In this document: positions 14,851-24,472 of the stretch, piece by piece
Layout of the letters: each line of letters begins with the position of its first letter
Numbering within the stretch: position 1 is the first letter of the stretch
NCBI GenBank assembly: GCA_052387815.1
Contig: JBQTIU010000109.1
Location: 1-44,128, forward strand
DNA length: 44,128 nt
Direction of reading: 5' to 3'
Origin: JBQTIU01 sp052387815
GTDB taxonomy: Bacteria; Pseudomonadota; Alphaproteobacteria; CACIAM-22H2
Program-made: the position numbers and the translations under genes
Notes under the pieces: model-generated
Told to the model about the DNA's origin: nothing
Database searches by the model: none
Seen by the model: the letters and a program-made list of their open reading frames with translations, nothing else

Positions 14851-15642
14851 CTACGGCCCCGGGAACAGCGCGTCGGTGCGGCCGAGCGCGCGGTAGAAGA
14901 CCAGGCCCGCCCATTCCCGGACCGCGATGGCAGCCAAGGCAAAGCCGCCGTCGAAGGTCAAGGTCCACGCCGCGCGAAGTTGGGGTTCGGTCAGGTAGTC
15001 GGCCGGCCAGGGTTGGATCGTCCAGCCGGCGCGCCGGAATGCGCCGATCGCGCGGGGCATGTGGAAGGCCGAGGTGACCAGCAGCCAAGTCTCGCCGGGC
15101 TTGGGGTCGGCGAGCGCGAGGGTCATCACCGCGTTCTCGTGGGTGTTGCGCGACCGGTCCTCGAAGATCACCCGCGCCGGGTCGAGGCCCAACAGCGGCA
15201 GGACCACCGCCGCGGCGCTCGCCTCCTTGACGTCCGGCCGCAGCAAGCTTGCCGCTCCACCGCTGAAGATGAGTCGCGCCTGCGGGTGGCGCCGCGCCAG
15301 CTCGGCAAAGGCGATGAGGCGCCCCGCCCCGCCCGCGCCGAACGAGGTGCCGCCGCGGCTCACAGCGAGGGCGGCCGCGACATCCCCGCCGAGTGCGACG
15401 ATGCCATCGACCCCGCCTGGCGAGGCCGCCGGCGCGGGGAAGCGGTCTTCGAGCCGGGCCAAGAGCCACGGGCCGATCGGGACCGCCCCGAACAGCACCG
15501 CCAGCGCGACCGCCGCGCTCACCAGGCCGCGGCCGGCCCGGCTCCAGCGCGTCCATAGCAGCGCCGTGCCGAGGACGAGGGCCAGAAAGACGAGGGTCCG
15601 CGGGTCGACGAGCGGCCCCAGGAGCTTGGAGAGTTCGAACAT
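14851..15642 (-). CDS. YdcF/DUF218-family inner-membrane protein
   Basis: A 263-residue protein with two N-terminal membrane helices (LVFLALVLGTALLW and LVSAAVALAVLFGAV) and then a DUF218 domain: GIVALGGD, LIFSGGAA, the hallmark EDRSRNTHENA and LVTSAFHMPRAIGAFRRAG. Members (YdcF, SanA, ElyC) act in envelope physiology, but the reaction is not settled. ATG 15642 is chosen because an extended frame to 15720 adds only non-family sequence. It is transcribed opposite to its neighbours and lies next to a REP-like element on its upstream side. Confidence 0.8.
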   Translation of the reverse strand: MFELSKLLGPLVDPRTLVFLALVLGTALLWTRWSRAGRGLVSAAVALAVLFGAVPIGPWLLARLEDRFPAPAASPGGVDGIVALGGDVAAALAVSRGGTSFGAGGAGRLIAFAELARRHPQARLIFSGGAASLLRPDVKEASAAAVVLPLLGLDPARVIFEDRSRNTHENAVMTLALADPKPGETWLLVTSAFHMPRAIGAFRRAGWTIQPWPADYLTEPQLRAAWTLTFDGGFALAAIAVREWAGLVFYRALGRTDALFPGP

Positions 15643-15759
15643 CGGGGCAAGGAATACAGGCGATAGGCGCCCCTCGGCAATCGGCCGCTGTGGTATTTTG
15701 GCGGATGGCGGCGTATACACGCTCTTGACCCGGCCGTCGGGCTAGGGGATTGGCGTTTG

Positions 15760-15835
15760 TAGGGGCGGGTTTCAAACCCGCCCGTGACGGTCACGGGCCG
15801 GTTTGAGACAGGCGGGTCACAGACCCGCCCCTACG
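15760..15835. repeat. REP-like compound palindrome
   Basis: The interval starts GTAGGGGCGGGT and ends ACCCGCCCCTAC, so its ends are exact complements over 12 bases. Inside lie the smaller hairpins GGGTTTCAAACCC and GTGACGGTCAC. It sits between the divergent ydcF-like and DAHP synthase genes and is the fullest copy of the family seen in this window. Confidence 0.7.
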
Positions 15836-15910
15836 AAATCATTTGGTTGGTGCCCGGTTTGTGCGTTGGCGGTCGAACACGCGATCCTGGGTACGAGGGA
15901 CAAAGCGATC

Positions 15911-17296
15911 ATGGCGGCGAAATGGACACCCGAGAGCTGGCGGGGCAAGCCGGTGCGGCAGGCGCCGATCTATCCGGACCAGGCGGAGCTTGAAGCCGTC
16001 GAGGCGAAACTGCGCGGCTTCCCGCCGCTGGTGTTCGCCGGCGAGGCGCGGGCGCTCCAGCGCGCGCTGGCGCGCGTGGCCGAGGGCAAGGCCGTGCTTT
16101 TGCAGGGCGGCGACTGCGCCGAGAGCTTCGCCGAGTTCAGCGCCAACAACATCCGGGACTCCTTCAAGGTCCTCCTCCAGATGACCGTGGTGCTGATGTA
16201 TGCCGCCGGGTTGCCGGTGGTGAAGGTCGGCCGGATGGCGGGGCAGTTCGCCAAGCCGCGCTCGGCCGACACCGAGACCGTCGGCGAGGTGACGCTGCCC
16301 GCCTACCGCGGCGACATCATCAACGGCATCGAGTTCTCCGCCGCGGCGCGCCGGCCGGACCCGCAGCGCGTCCTGCAATCCTACAGCCAGGCGGCGGCGA
16401 CGCTCAACCTCCTGCGCGCCTTCGCGTATGGCGGCTACGCCGACCTCCACCGCGTCCACGGCTGGACGCTCGGCTTCGTCGAGCAGAGCCCGGCGGGCGA
16501 GCGCTTCCGCGAGCTCGCCGACCGCATCGCCGAGGCGCTCCAATTCATGGACGCCTGCGGGCTCACCACCGAGAGCACGCCGCAGATCCGCGTGGCGGAC
16601 TTCTACACCTCGCACGAGGCGCTGCTGCTGCCCTACGAACAGGCGCTGACCCGCGTCGATTCGACCACCGGCGACTGGTACGGTTGCTCGGCGCACATGC
16701 TGTGGATCGGCGACCGCACGCGCCAGCTCGACGGCGCCCATGTCGAGTACGCGCGCGGGATCAAGAATCCGCTCGGCCTCAAATGCGGGCCGACCCTGGA
16801 GACCGACGACCTCATCCGGCTGATCGATATCCTCAACCCCGACAACGAGCCTGGCCGTCTGACGCTGGTCGCGCGCATGGGCGCAAGCCAGGTGGCCGCG
16901 AAGCTGCCGCCGCTCATCCGCCGCGTCGAGCGCGAAGGGCGCAAGGTGGTGTGGTCGTGCGATCCGATGCATGGCAACACCATCAAGTCCAGCACCGGCT
17001 ACAAGACCCGGCCCTTCGAGCGCATCCTGGCCGAGGTCCGCGGCTTCATGGAAGTTCACCGCGCCGAGGGGACCTATGCCGGCGGGGTCCATTTCGAGAT
17101 GACCGGCCAGAACGTGACCGAATGCACGGGCGGGGCGGAAGCGATCAGCGACCAGACGCTGGGTGACCGCTACCACACCCATTGCGACCCGCGGCTCAAC
17201 GCCAGCCAGGCGCTCGAGCTCGCCTTCTTGACCGCCGCGGGGCTCAAGGCGGCGCGCAACGGTGCCGTCCGGCGCCCGGCCGCCGCGGCACTGTAA
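15911..17296 (+). CDS. 3-deoxy-7-phosphoheptulonate (DAHP) synthase, class II
   Basis: A 461-residue plant/actinobacterial-type (AroA-II) DAHP synthase. It condenses phosphoenolpyruvate and erythrose 4-phosphate as the first shikimate-pathway step. Seen directly are LLQGGDCAESF with the metal-binding Cys, VKVGRMAGQFAKPRS, YTSHEALLLPYEQ, WIGDRTR, DPMHGNT and ECTGGA. The length matches the family. ATG 15911 is preferred because it gives the standard N-terminus MAAKWTPESWRGKP; a longer frame starts at 15803 inside the repeat. The stop TAATG overlaps the next start by one base. Confidence 0.93.
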   Translation: MAAKWTPESWRGKPVRQAPIYPDQAELEAVEAKLRGFPPLVFAGEARALQRALARVAEGKAVLLQGGDCAESFAEFSANNIRDSFKVLLQMTVVLMYAAGLPVVKVGRMAGQFAKPRSADTETVGEVTLPAYRGDIINGIEFSAAARRPDPQRVLQSYSQAAATLNLLRAFAYGGYADLHRVHGWTLGFVEQSPAGERFRELADRIAEALQFMDACGLTTESTPQIRVADFYTSHEALLLPYEQALTRVDSTTGDWYGCSAHMLWIGDRTRQLDGAHVEYARGIKNPLGLKCGPTLETDDLIRLIDILNPDNEPGRLTLVARMGASQVAAKLPPLIRRVEREGRKVVWSCDPMHGNTIKSSTGYKTRPFERILAEVRGFMEVHRAEGTYAGGVHFEMTGQNVTECTGGAEAISDQTLGDRYHTHCDPRLNASQALELAFLTAAGLKAARNGAVRRPAAAAL

Positions 17297-18480
17297 TGAG
17301 CGAGGGGCGAGCCCCTATGGAGGGAACGCGCCCCAAGGCCGCCTCCGATCCGATCCCGCCGCGCCCCAAGCCCGGCGACATCGAGCGCCTGTCCGACCGC
17401 TATTTCAGCAAGACCAAGGCAACGGTGGCGCGGTTCGGCGACATGAGCGTGACTTACGCCGTGTTCATGCGCCGGCCGGTGATCATGACCCCGCTGCTTG
17501 CGGTCGGCTGGCTCGAAGCGATCGCGGCTTCGCGCGGGGTGCGCTTCGCGGTCGAACTCAATTACGCGGAGGGCGCCTGGGTGGGGGCGGGCGAGCCGCT
17601 GCTGTACCTGACCGGGTCGTTCTACCACCTGGTCGATCTCGAAACGATCTACTTGCAAAAGATCGGGCCGGCCTGCGTCGCCGCCTACAACGCCTATACC
17701 ATGTGCGTCGACTTGCCGAAGGTCGCCTTCCTCGCCATGGATGCACGCCACTGCGCGGGCGCCGAAATGGCCGAGATGATGGCCTATGCCGCCGCCGTCG
17801 GCTCGGCCGCCGCCAAGCGCGAAGTGGGCGCGGTCGGGTTCGTGGCCAACGCCACCGACGCCACCGCGCATTATTTCGGCCAGGCGCGTGGGCTGGGCAC
17901 GATGCCGCATGCGCTGATCGGCTATGCCGGCTCGACCGTGCGCGCCGCCGAGATGCTGCACGACACCTTCCCCGACCAGGACGTGACCGTGCTCATCGAT
18001 TATTTCGGGCGCGAGATCGGCGACGCGATCGAGGTTTGCCGCCGCTTTCCCGGCCTCGCCGCCGCCGGCCGGCTCTCCGTCCGGCTCGATACCCATGGCG
18101 GGCGCTATATCGAGGGTCTCGATCTCGCCGGCTCCTATGCCGCGCTCGAGCGCCACGCGCCGCACGCGATCCGCGGCTATCGCACCGAGACCGAGCTCCG
18201 CCATCTGGTGGGGACCGGGGTCTCGGCGGCGGCGATCTGGCGGCTGCGCGAAAGCCTGGATGCCGCCGGCTTCCCGAAGGTCAAGATCGTCGCGTCTTCC
18301 GGATTCACGCCGGCCAAGTGCAAGTCGATGGCGGTCGCCAACGCGCCGATCGATGTTATCGGCACCGGCTCCTACCTCCCCGAGATATGGACCGAGACCT
18401 ACGCCACGGCCGACATCGTCGCCTACGACGGCAAGCCGTTGGTCAAGGTCGGCCGGGAATTCCTGTTGCGCAAGACATGA
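17296..18480 (+). CDS. pncB: Nicotinate phosphoribosyltransferase-like protein
   Basis: A 394-residue protein of the NAPRTase family, which joins nicotinate to PRPP in NAD salvage. Visible family features are LSDRYFSKTKATVARFGD near residue 30, YLTGSFYHLVDLETIYLQKIGPA in pieces, the barrel strand RLDTHGGRYIEG, IVASSGFTP and the phosphate-binding IGTGSYLP. ATG 17296 overlaps the DAHP synthase stop, so the genes are translationally coupled; ATG 17317 is a possible alternative. NAD synthesis also continues with nadE about 1.5 kb downstream. Assignment to the subgroup is by motif only. Confidence 0.8.
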   Translation: MSEGRAPMEGTRPKAASDPIPPRPKPGDIERLSDRYFSKTKATVARFGDMSVTYAVFMRRPVIMTPLLAVGWLEAIAASRGVRFAVELNYAEGAWVGAGEPLLYLTGSFYHLVDLETIYLQKIGPACVAAYNAYTMCVDLPKVAFLAMDARHCAGAEMAEMMAYAAAVGSAAAKREVGAVGFVANATDATAHYFGQARGLGTMPHALIGYAGSTVRAAEMLHDTFPDQDVTVLIDYFGREIGDAIEVCRRFPGLAAAGRLSVRLDTHGGRYIEGLDLAGSYAALERHAPHAIRGYRTETELRHLVGTGVSAAAIWRLRESLDAAGFPKVKIVASSGFTPAKCKSMAVANAPIDVIGTGSYLPEIWTETYATADIVAYDGKPLVKVGREFLLRKT

Positions 18481-18500
18481 CACCCTATCCGGCGACTTCC

Positions 18501-19859
18501 CTAACGGCCGGCTTGGCCCAGCTCCGCCTCGTCGAAGTACCCGGCCCAGGCGAACCAGAAGGCGACATGGCCGGGCAGGCGCGGCAGGGTGCGGCCGTCG
18601 GGTCCGATCAGCGCCGCCTCGCTGACACGCCAGATTTCATCGCCCCGGCGCAGCTCGCGCGGGTCCGCACCGGCCGAAAACTTGAGCCCGCGGGCCTCGT
18701 AGGCCCGCACGCTGCGCCCCTCGTCCTCGCCGATCAGCACCACGTCGATGAGGCCGACCTGGTCAATGATGACCTTGCCGCCGGCGAACGCGTGTAACGG
18801 CCAGGCCTTGGCGCCGCCCGGGGCGCGCAGGCCGAATACCATGTCCTTGCCGTCGAGACGCCGGTCCTTGATCAGCGCCGGGAACATGAGGTCCGGGCTC
18901 GCGAAGTAGTCGCGATAGGCGACGCCCGAGCCGTAATCGCGGATATGGCCGGTGTCGAGCGACAACACCTTGGTGGTCGGGTGGCGGCGCTTCCAATCCG
19001 ACCACTGGGCGATCACCATCGGCAGGACCTTGAGCTCGATGCCCGAGCCGACCAGCCGGCCGACGACCGGGCGGCCGGTGAAGTGGTTCCACAGCGAGTC
19101 CGTTTGGCGGTCGAACATCAGCTTGTTCGAGCGGTAGAGCAGGCCGGACGAGCCGAAGGTGAACGGTTGCGCGCGCAAGCCGCCGCGGCCGTCGAACAGG
19201 ATGCCGGCGCCGCACAAGGTGCAGTAGGCGAGACTCACCGGCACGCCGCCCACGACATCATTCACCATCTCGTGCCAATTGGCGATGCGCAGGGGATAGG
19301 CGCGTACGTCGCCGCCGATCGCGACCCCGAACACGAGGTCGTCCGGGTTGAGATAAGCGGCCTCGGCGGCCGCTATCAGCTGGGGATTGTCGAGCGCCGG
19401 AATGCCGTCCACCCGCACCCCGCCCCAGGCGATTTCTTCGATGCGGATGACGTGCGCGATCCCGGCCCGCACGAAGCGCCGGAACTCGGGATCGATGGAC
19501 GCCAGCAGGTCGGCGAAGAAGCCGGTATAGCCGGGATAAGGCTTGATCTCGGGCCGGGTCTGCTGCCAGACCATCCACTCGAACCAGCCGGGCCCGGGCC
19601 GCGCCCCCGTCATCTTCTCAAGGCCGGCGGCGATGCGCTCGCGGTGGTCGAATCGCCAGCGCATGATCTGGATCAGAGGCGCGATCGCGCCCTCGCCGCC
19701 CTCGCCGACCAGCCACTCGATGGCGCGGCCGGCGCGGGCCCGATCGGAGCTCAGGGCGGCCCGCGCCTCGGTGTCGAGCGCAGCTTGGTCCGCGCCCGCG
19801 GCCGGGCCCGCGAGCCCGGCCAGCGCCACCAGCGCCGCGATGGCAATCGGCTTGTGCAT
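18501..19859 (-). CDS. Exported DUF3179-domain protein
   Basis: A 452-residue protein with a clear signal peptide (MHKPIAIAALVALAG, cleavage near AAGAD). The DUF3179 domain begins about residue 150: IPALDNPQLI, AYPLRIANWHEMVND, PVSLAYCTLCGAGILFDG with two close cysteines, and LYRSNKLMFDRQTDSLWNH in pieces. Its biochemical role is not known. The CTLC pair suggests a metal or redox site outside the cytoplasm, which is inference. It converges on the phosphoribosyltransferase gene and is divergent from nadE; the 177 bases between this gene and nadE are comparatively AT-rich. Confidence 0.85.
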   Translation of the reverse strand: MHKPIAIAALVALAGLAGPAAGADQAALDTEARAALSSDRARAGRAIEWLVGEGGEGAIAPLIQIMRWRFDHRERIAAGLEKMTGARPGPGWFEWMVWQQTRPEIKPYPGYTGFFADLLASIDPEFRRFVRAGIAHVIRIEEIAWGGVRVDGIPALDNPQLIAAAEAAYLNPDDLVFGVAIGGDVRAYPLRIANWHEMVNDVVGGVPVSLAYCTLCGAGILFDGRGGLRAQPFTFGSSGLLYRSNKLMFDRQTDSLWNHFTGRPVVGRLVGSGIELKVLPMVIAQWSDWKRRHPTTKVLSLDTGHIRDYGSGVAYRDYFASPDLMFPALIKDRRLDGKDMVFGLRAPGGAKAWPLHAFAGGKVIIDQVGLIDVVLIGEDEGRSVRAYEARGLKFSAGADPRELRRGDEIWRVSEAALIGPDGRTLPRLPGHVAFWFAWAGYFDEAELGQAGR

Positions 19860-20036
19860 GGCGGCTCAACCATAGCCCAGCCCGGCGCGCCGGCCGCATC
19901 ACAAGTGCTTTATCGGCCCCACCCCGCCCCTCGATAAATTCGAAGTTCTGGCGATAAGATATTGAAATAAATCGGCTTATGCATTACGTCCCGGGCGAGT
20001 GTTGCACCGCTTTGGAGCCCCTCTTACGCTAGCCCC

Positions 20037-21701
20037 ATGACCGACAAGCTGATCCTGGCCTGCGCGCAAATGAATCCGACGGTCGGCGATCTGGCCGGCA
20101 ACGCCGCCAAGATCCGCGCCGCGTGGACCGCGGCCGGCCGCGGCGGAGCCGATCTCGTGATCTATCCCGAGCTCGCCGTCTCGGGCTATCCGCCCGAAGA
20201 CCTGGTGCTCAAGCCGGCCTTCCAGCAGGCGGTTGACCAGGCGGTCGGCGCGCTCGCCGCCGCGACCGCCGCCGGGGGGCCGGCGCTGCTGTTGGGTGCG
20301 CCCTGGGTCGATAACCACAAGCTATACAACGCCGCCCTCCTCCTCGAGGGCGGCCGCATCGCGGCGCGGCGTTTCAAGCACGACCTGCCGAATTACGGCG
20401 TGTTCGACGAGAAGCGCGTCTTCGCCGCGGGTCCCCTGCCCGGACCGATCGTGTTCAAGGACGTGCGGCTCGGGGTAATGATTTGCGAGGATATGTGGAC
20501 GGCCGATTGCGCCGAATGCCTGGTCGAATCGGGGGCGGAAATCCTGCTCGTTCCCAATGGCAGCCCTTTCGAGACCGACAAGGTCGACGAACGGCTCAAT
20601 CTCGCCGTGGCGCGGGTGACCGAGACCGGCCTGCCGCTCGTCTATGTGAACCAGGTCGGCGGCCAGGACGAGCTGGTGTTCGACGGCGCCTCGTTCGCGC
20701 TCGACTCCGACTGCCGGCTCGCCGCCCAGTCGCCGTCCTGGGCCGAGGCGGTGACGCTCACGAATTGGGCGCGCGGGGCCGCCGAGAAATGGCGGTGCAC
20801 CGCGAGCGAGGTGGTCAAGCCGGCCGAAGGCATGGAGGCGATCTATCGCGCACTGACCATGGGCCTGCGCGACTATGTGGTCAAGAACCGCTTTCCGGGC
20901 GTCATATTGGGCTTGTCCGGCGGCATCGATTCGGCGCTGTGCGCGGCGATCGCGACGGACGCCCTGGGGCCGGACAAGGTGCGGGCGGTGATGATGCCCT
21001 CGCCGTTCACCTCGCGCGACAGCCTCGAAGACGCGGCGTCGGTGGCGCGGCTGGTCGGCATCCGCTTGGATGAAGTGTCGATCGAGCCGGCGATGCGGGC
21101 CTTCGCCGACATGCTCCGCGACCACTTCGCTGGCACCCAGCCCGATACGACGGAAGAGAACGTCCAGTCGCGCTGCCGCGGCATCACGCTCATGGCCCTG
21201 TCCAACAAGTTCGGCCACATGGTGGTATCGACCGGCAACAAGTCCGAAATGTCGACCGGCTATGCCACGCTCTATGGCGACATGTGCGGCGGGTTCGCGG
21301 TCTTGAAGGACGTCTACAAGACCACGGTGTTCGAGCTGGCGCGCTGGCGCAATCAGGCCGGGCCCCTGGGCTTGGCTGGACCCGCGGGCCGGGTCATGCC
21401 CGAGCGGGTCATCGCCAAGCCGCCATCGGCGGAGCTCAAGCCCGATCAGACCGACGAAGCCTCGCTCGGCCCCTACGCCGTGCTCGACGACGTCCTTTCC
21501 TGCCTGATCGAGCGGGAAATGCCGATCGCCGAGATCGTCCGGCGCGGCCACGACGAGGCCGCGGTCGGGCGCATCTGGCGCCTGCTCGATGTCGCCGAAT
21601 ACAAGCGCCGCCAGGCGCCGCCGGGGGTCAAGATCACGCGCCGCTCCTTCGGCCGCGATCGCCGCTATCCGATCACCAACCGGTTCCGGGCCCCGCCATG
21701 A
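20037..21701 (+). CDS. nadE: Glutamine-dependent NAD(+) synthetase
   Basis: A 554-residue two-domain enzyme that amidates nicotinate adenine dinucleotide to NAD using ammonia from glutamine. The N-terminal nitrilase-type glutaminase has its catalytic triad: Glu45 (IYPELAVSG), Lys114 (RRFKHDLPNYG) and Cys150 (VMICEDMW). The C-terminal synthetase has the ATP pyrophosphatase loop LGLSGGIDSALC near 293, then STGNKSEMSTGYATLYGD and PPSAELKPDQTDE. The length fits bacterial two-domain NadE. It overlaps the next gene by four bases (ATGA). Confidence 0.95.
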   Translation: MTDKLILACAQMNPTVGDLAGNAAKIRAAWTAAGRGGADLVIYPELAVSGYPPEDLVLKPAFQQAVDQAVGALAAATAAGGPALLLGAPWVDNHKLYNAALLLEGGRIAARRFKHDLPNYGVFDEKRVFAAGPLPGPIVFKDVRLGVMICEDMWTADCAECLVESGAEILLVPNGSPFETDKVDERLNLAVARVTETGLPLVYVNQVGGQDELVFDGASFALDSDCRLAAQSPSWAEAVTLTNWARGAAEKWRCTASEVVKPAEGMEAIYRALTMGLRDYVVKNRFPGVILGLSGGIDSALCAAIATDALGPDKVRAVMMPSPFTSRDSLEDAASVARLVGIRLDEVSIEPAMRAFADMLRDHFAGTQPDTTEENVQSRCRGITLMALSNKFGHMVVSTGNKSEMSTGYATLYGDMCGGFAVLKDVYKTTVFELARWRNQAGPLGLAGPAGRVMPERVIAKPPSAELKPDQTDEASLGPYAVLDDVLSCLIEREMPIAEIVRRGHDEAAVGRIWRLLDVAEYKRRQAPPGVKITRRSFGRDRRYPITNRFRAPP

Positions 21702-23044
21702 TGCCCCGCGTCCGCTTCGCGCCGAGCCCGACCGGGCGGCTCCATCTCGGCAATGCGCGGGGCGCCTTGATCAACTGGCTGTTCGCCCGCCGCCACGACG
21801 GCGAGTTGCTGCTCCGCCTCGACGACACCGATGCCGACCGTTCGTCGGCGGAATACTCGCGCGCGATCCAGGAGGATCTGCTGTGGCTCGGCCTCGTCTG
21901 GGACGCGCTGGCGCGCCAGTCCGAGCGGATGGAACGGTACCGGGAAGCGGCCGAGACCCTCAAGGCCAAGGGGCGGCTCTATCCCTGCTTCGAGACCCCG
22001 GAAGAGCTCGAGCGGCAGCGCTTCCGTCAGGTCGCGGGCGGCGGCCTCCAGGTCTATGATCGCGCGGCGCTGCGCCTCTCGGAGGCGCAAAAACGGGCCT
22101 ACCGGCAAGAGGGCCGGTCGCCGCATTGGCGCTTCCTGCTCGATTACGCCGAGATCGGCTGGCAGGACACGATCCGGGGGCCCGTCCGGTACCACGGCGC
22201 CCGCCTGTCCGATCCGGTGCTGGTCCGCGCCGACGGCACGCCGATCTACACGCTCGCTTCGGTGGTCGACGATTTCGAATTCGAGATCACGCACATCATC
22301 CGCGGCGAGGACCATGTCACCAACACGGCGGTCCAGCTCCAGATTTTCGCGGCGCTCGGGCGCGATCCCGCATCCCTCACCTTCGCGCACTTCTCGCTGT
22401 TGACCGACCAGGGCGGCCACAACCTGTCCAAGCGCCTCGGCAGCCTGTCCGTCGCCGCCTTGCGCGAGGAGGGGATCGAGCCGATGGCGATTTCGTCCCT
22501 GCTCGCCCGGCTCGGCACCTCCGATGCCATCGAAGCCAAGCCGAGGCTCGCCGACCTGGTGGCCGAGTTCGACCTCGCGAAATTCAGCCGCGCCTCGCCC
22601 AAGCTCGACGTCGACGAGCTCAAACGGCTCAGCGCCAGGCTCGTCCACGACCTCCCTTTCGCGGCGGTCGCCGAACGGCTCGCGGTCATGGGCCTCGGCC
22701 AAGTGGACGCGGCGTTCTGGTTTGCCGTGCGGCCGAACGTGTCCACCCTCCACGACGTGCGCGACTGGTGGCAGGTGGCCCACGGCGACGTGCGGCCGGT
22801 GATATCCGATCCCGCCTTCGCCGACACCGCGCGCCGGTTGCTGCCGGAAGGACGCTGGGACGCGGCGACCTGGGAGGTGTGGACGCGGGCCGTGGCCGCG
22901 GCCACCGGGCGCAAGGGGCGCGAGCTTTATCAGCCGCTTCGCCTCGCTCTCACCGCCCGCGAGCATGGACCCGAACTCAAAACCCTGCTACCGATGATCG
23001 GCCGCGAACGAGCCTGGGCGCGGCTCGCCGGCAAGATCGCCTGA
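21698..23044 (+). CDS. gltX: Glutamyl-tRNA synthetase (GluRS, probably the second alphaproteobacterial type)
   Basis: A 448-residue class I synthetase. The HIGH-type motif is SPTGRLHLGNARGALINW at the N-terminus and the KMSKS-type loop reads HNLSKRLGSLSV, followed by the anticodon-binding C-terminal half. The NLSKR form and short length resemble the GluRS2 group. Many Alphaproteobacteria carry two GluRS copies, and one may charge tRNA-Gln for later amidation; this is inference. It starts in an ATGATG at 21698 that overlaps the nadE stop; ATG 21701 is equally possible. Confidence 0.92.
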   Translation: MMPRVRFAPSPTGRLHLGNARGALINWLFARRHDGELLLRLDDTDADRSSAEYSRAIQEDLLWLGLVWDALARQSERMERYREAAETLKAKGRLYPCFETPEELERQRFRQVAGGGLQVYDRAALRLSEAQKRAYRQEGRSPHWRFLLDYAEIGWQDTIRGPVRYHGARLSDPVLVRADGTPIYTLASVVDDFEFEITHIIRGEDHVTNTAVQLQIFAALGRDPASLTFAHFSLLTDQGGHNLSKRLGSLSVAALREEGIEPMAISSLLARLGTSDAIEAKPRLADLVAEFDLAKFSRASPKLDVDELKRLSARLVHDLPFAAVAERLAVMGLGQVDAAFWFAVRPNVSTLHDVRDWWQVAHGDVRPVISDPAFADTARRLLPEGRWDAATWEVWTRAVAAATGRKGRELYQPLRLALTAREHGPELKTLLPMIGRERAWARLAGKIA

Positions 23045-23049
23045 CCTCT

Positions 23050-23080
23050 GGAAGCAAGGCGTGGCGGAAGCAAGGCGTGG
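23050..23080 (+). repeat. Tandem 15-bp repeat over the cysS ribosome-binding region
   Basis: GGAAGCAAGGCGTGG occurs perfectly at 23050-23064 and again at 23066-23080, separated by one base. Each copy contains a GGAAG ribosome-binding-like core and a GTG, but the two GTGs are in different frames. Only the first (23061) is in the cysS frame. Confidence 0.75.
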
Positions 23081-23087
23081 ACCCCTC

Positions 23088-24467
<1,380 letters not shown>

Positions 24468-24472
24468 GGGGC

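Noticed and set aside
19860..20036. AT-rich gap between the DUF3179 gene and nadE checked for promoters or RNA
   Set aside because: Several AT-rich hexamers are present, but no -35/-10 pair with good spacing and no stable RNA fold could be defended.
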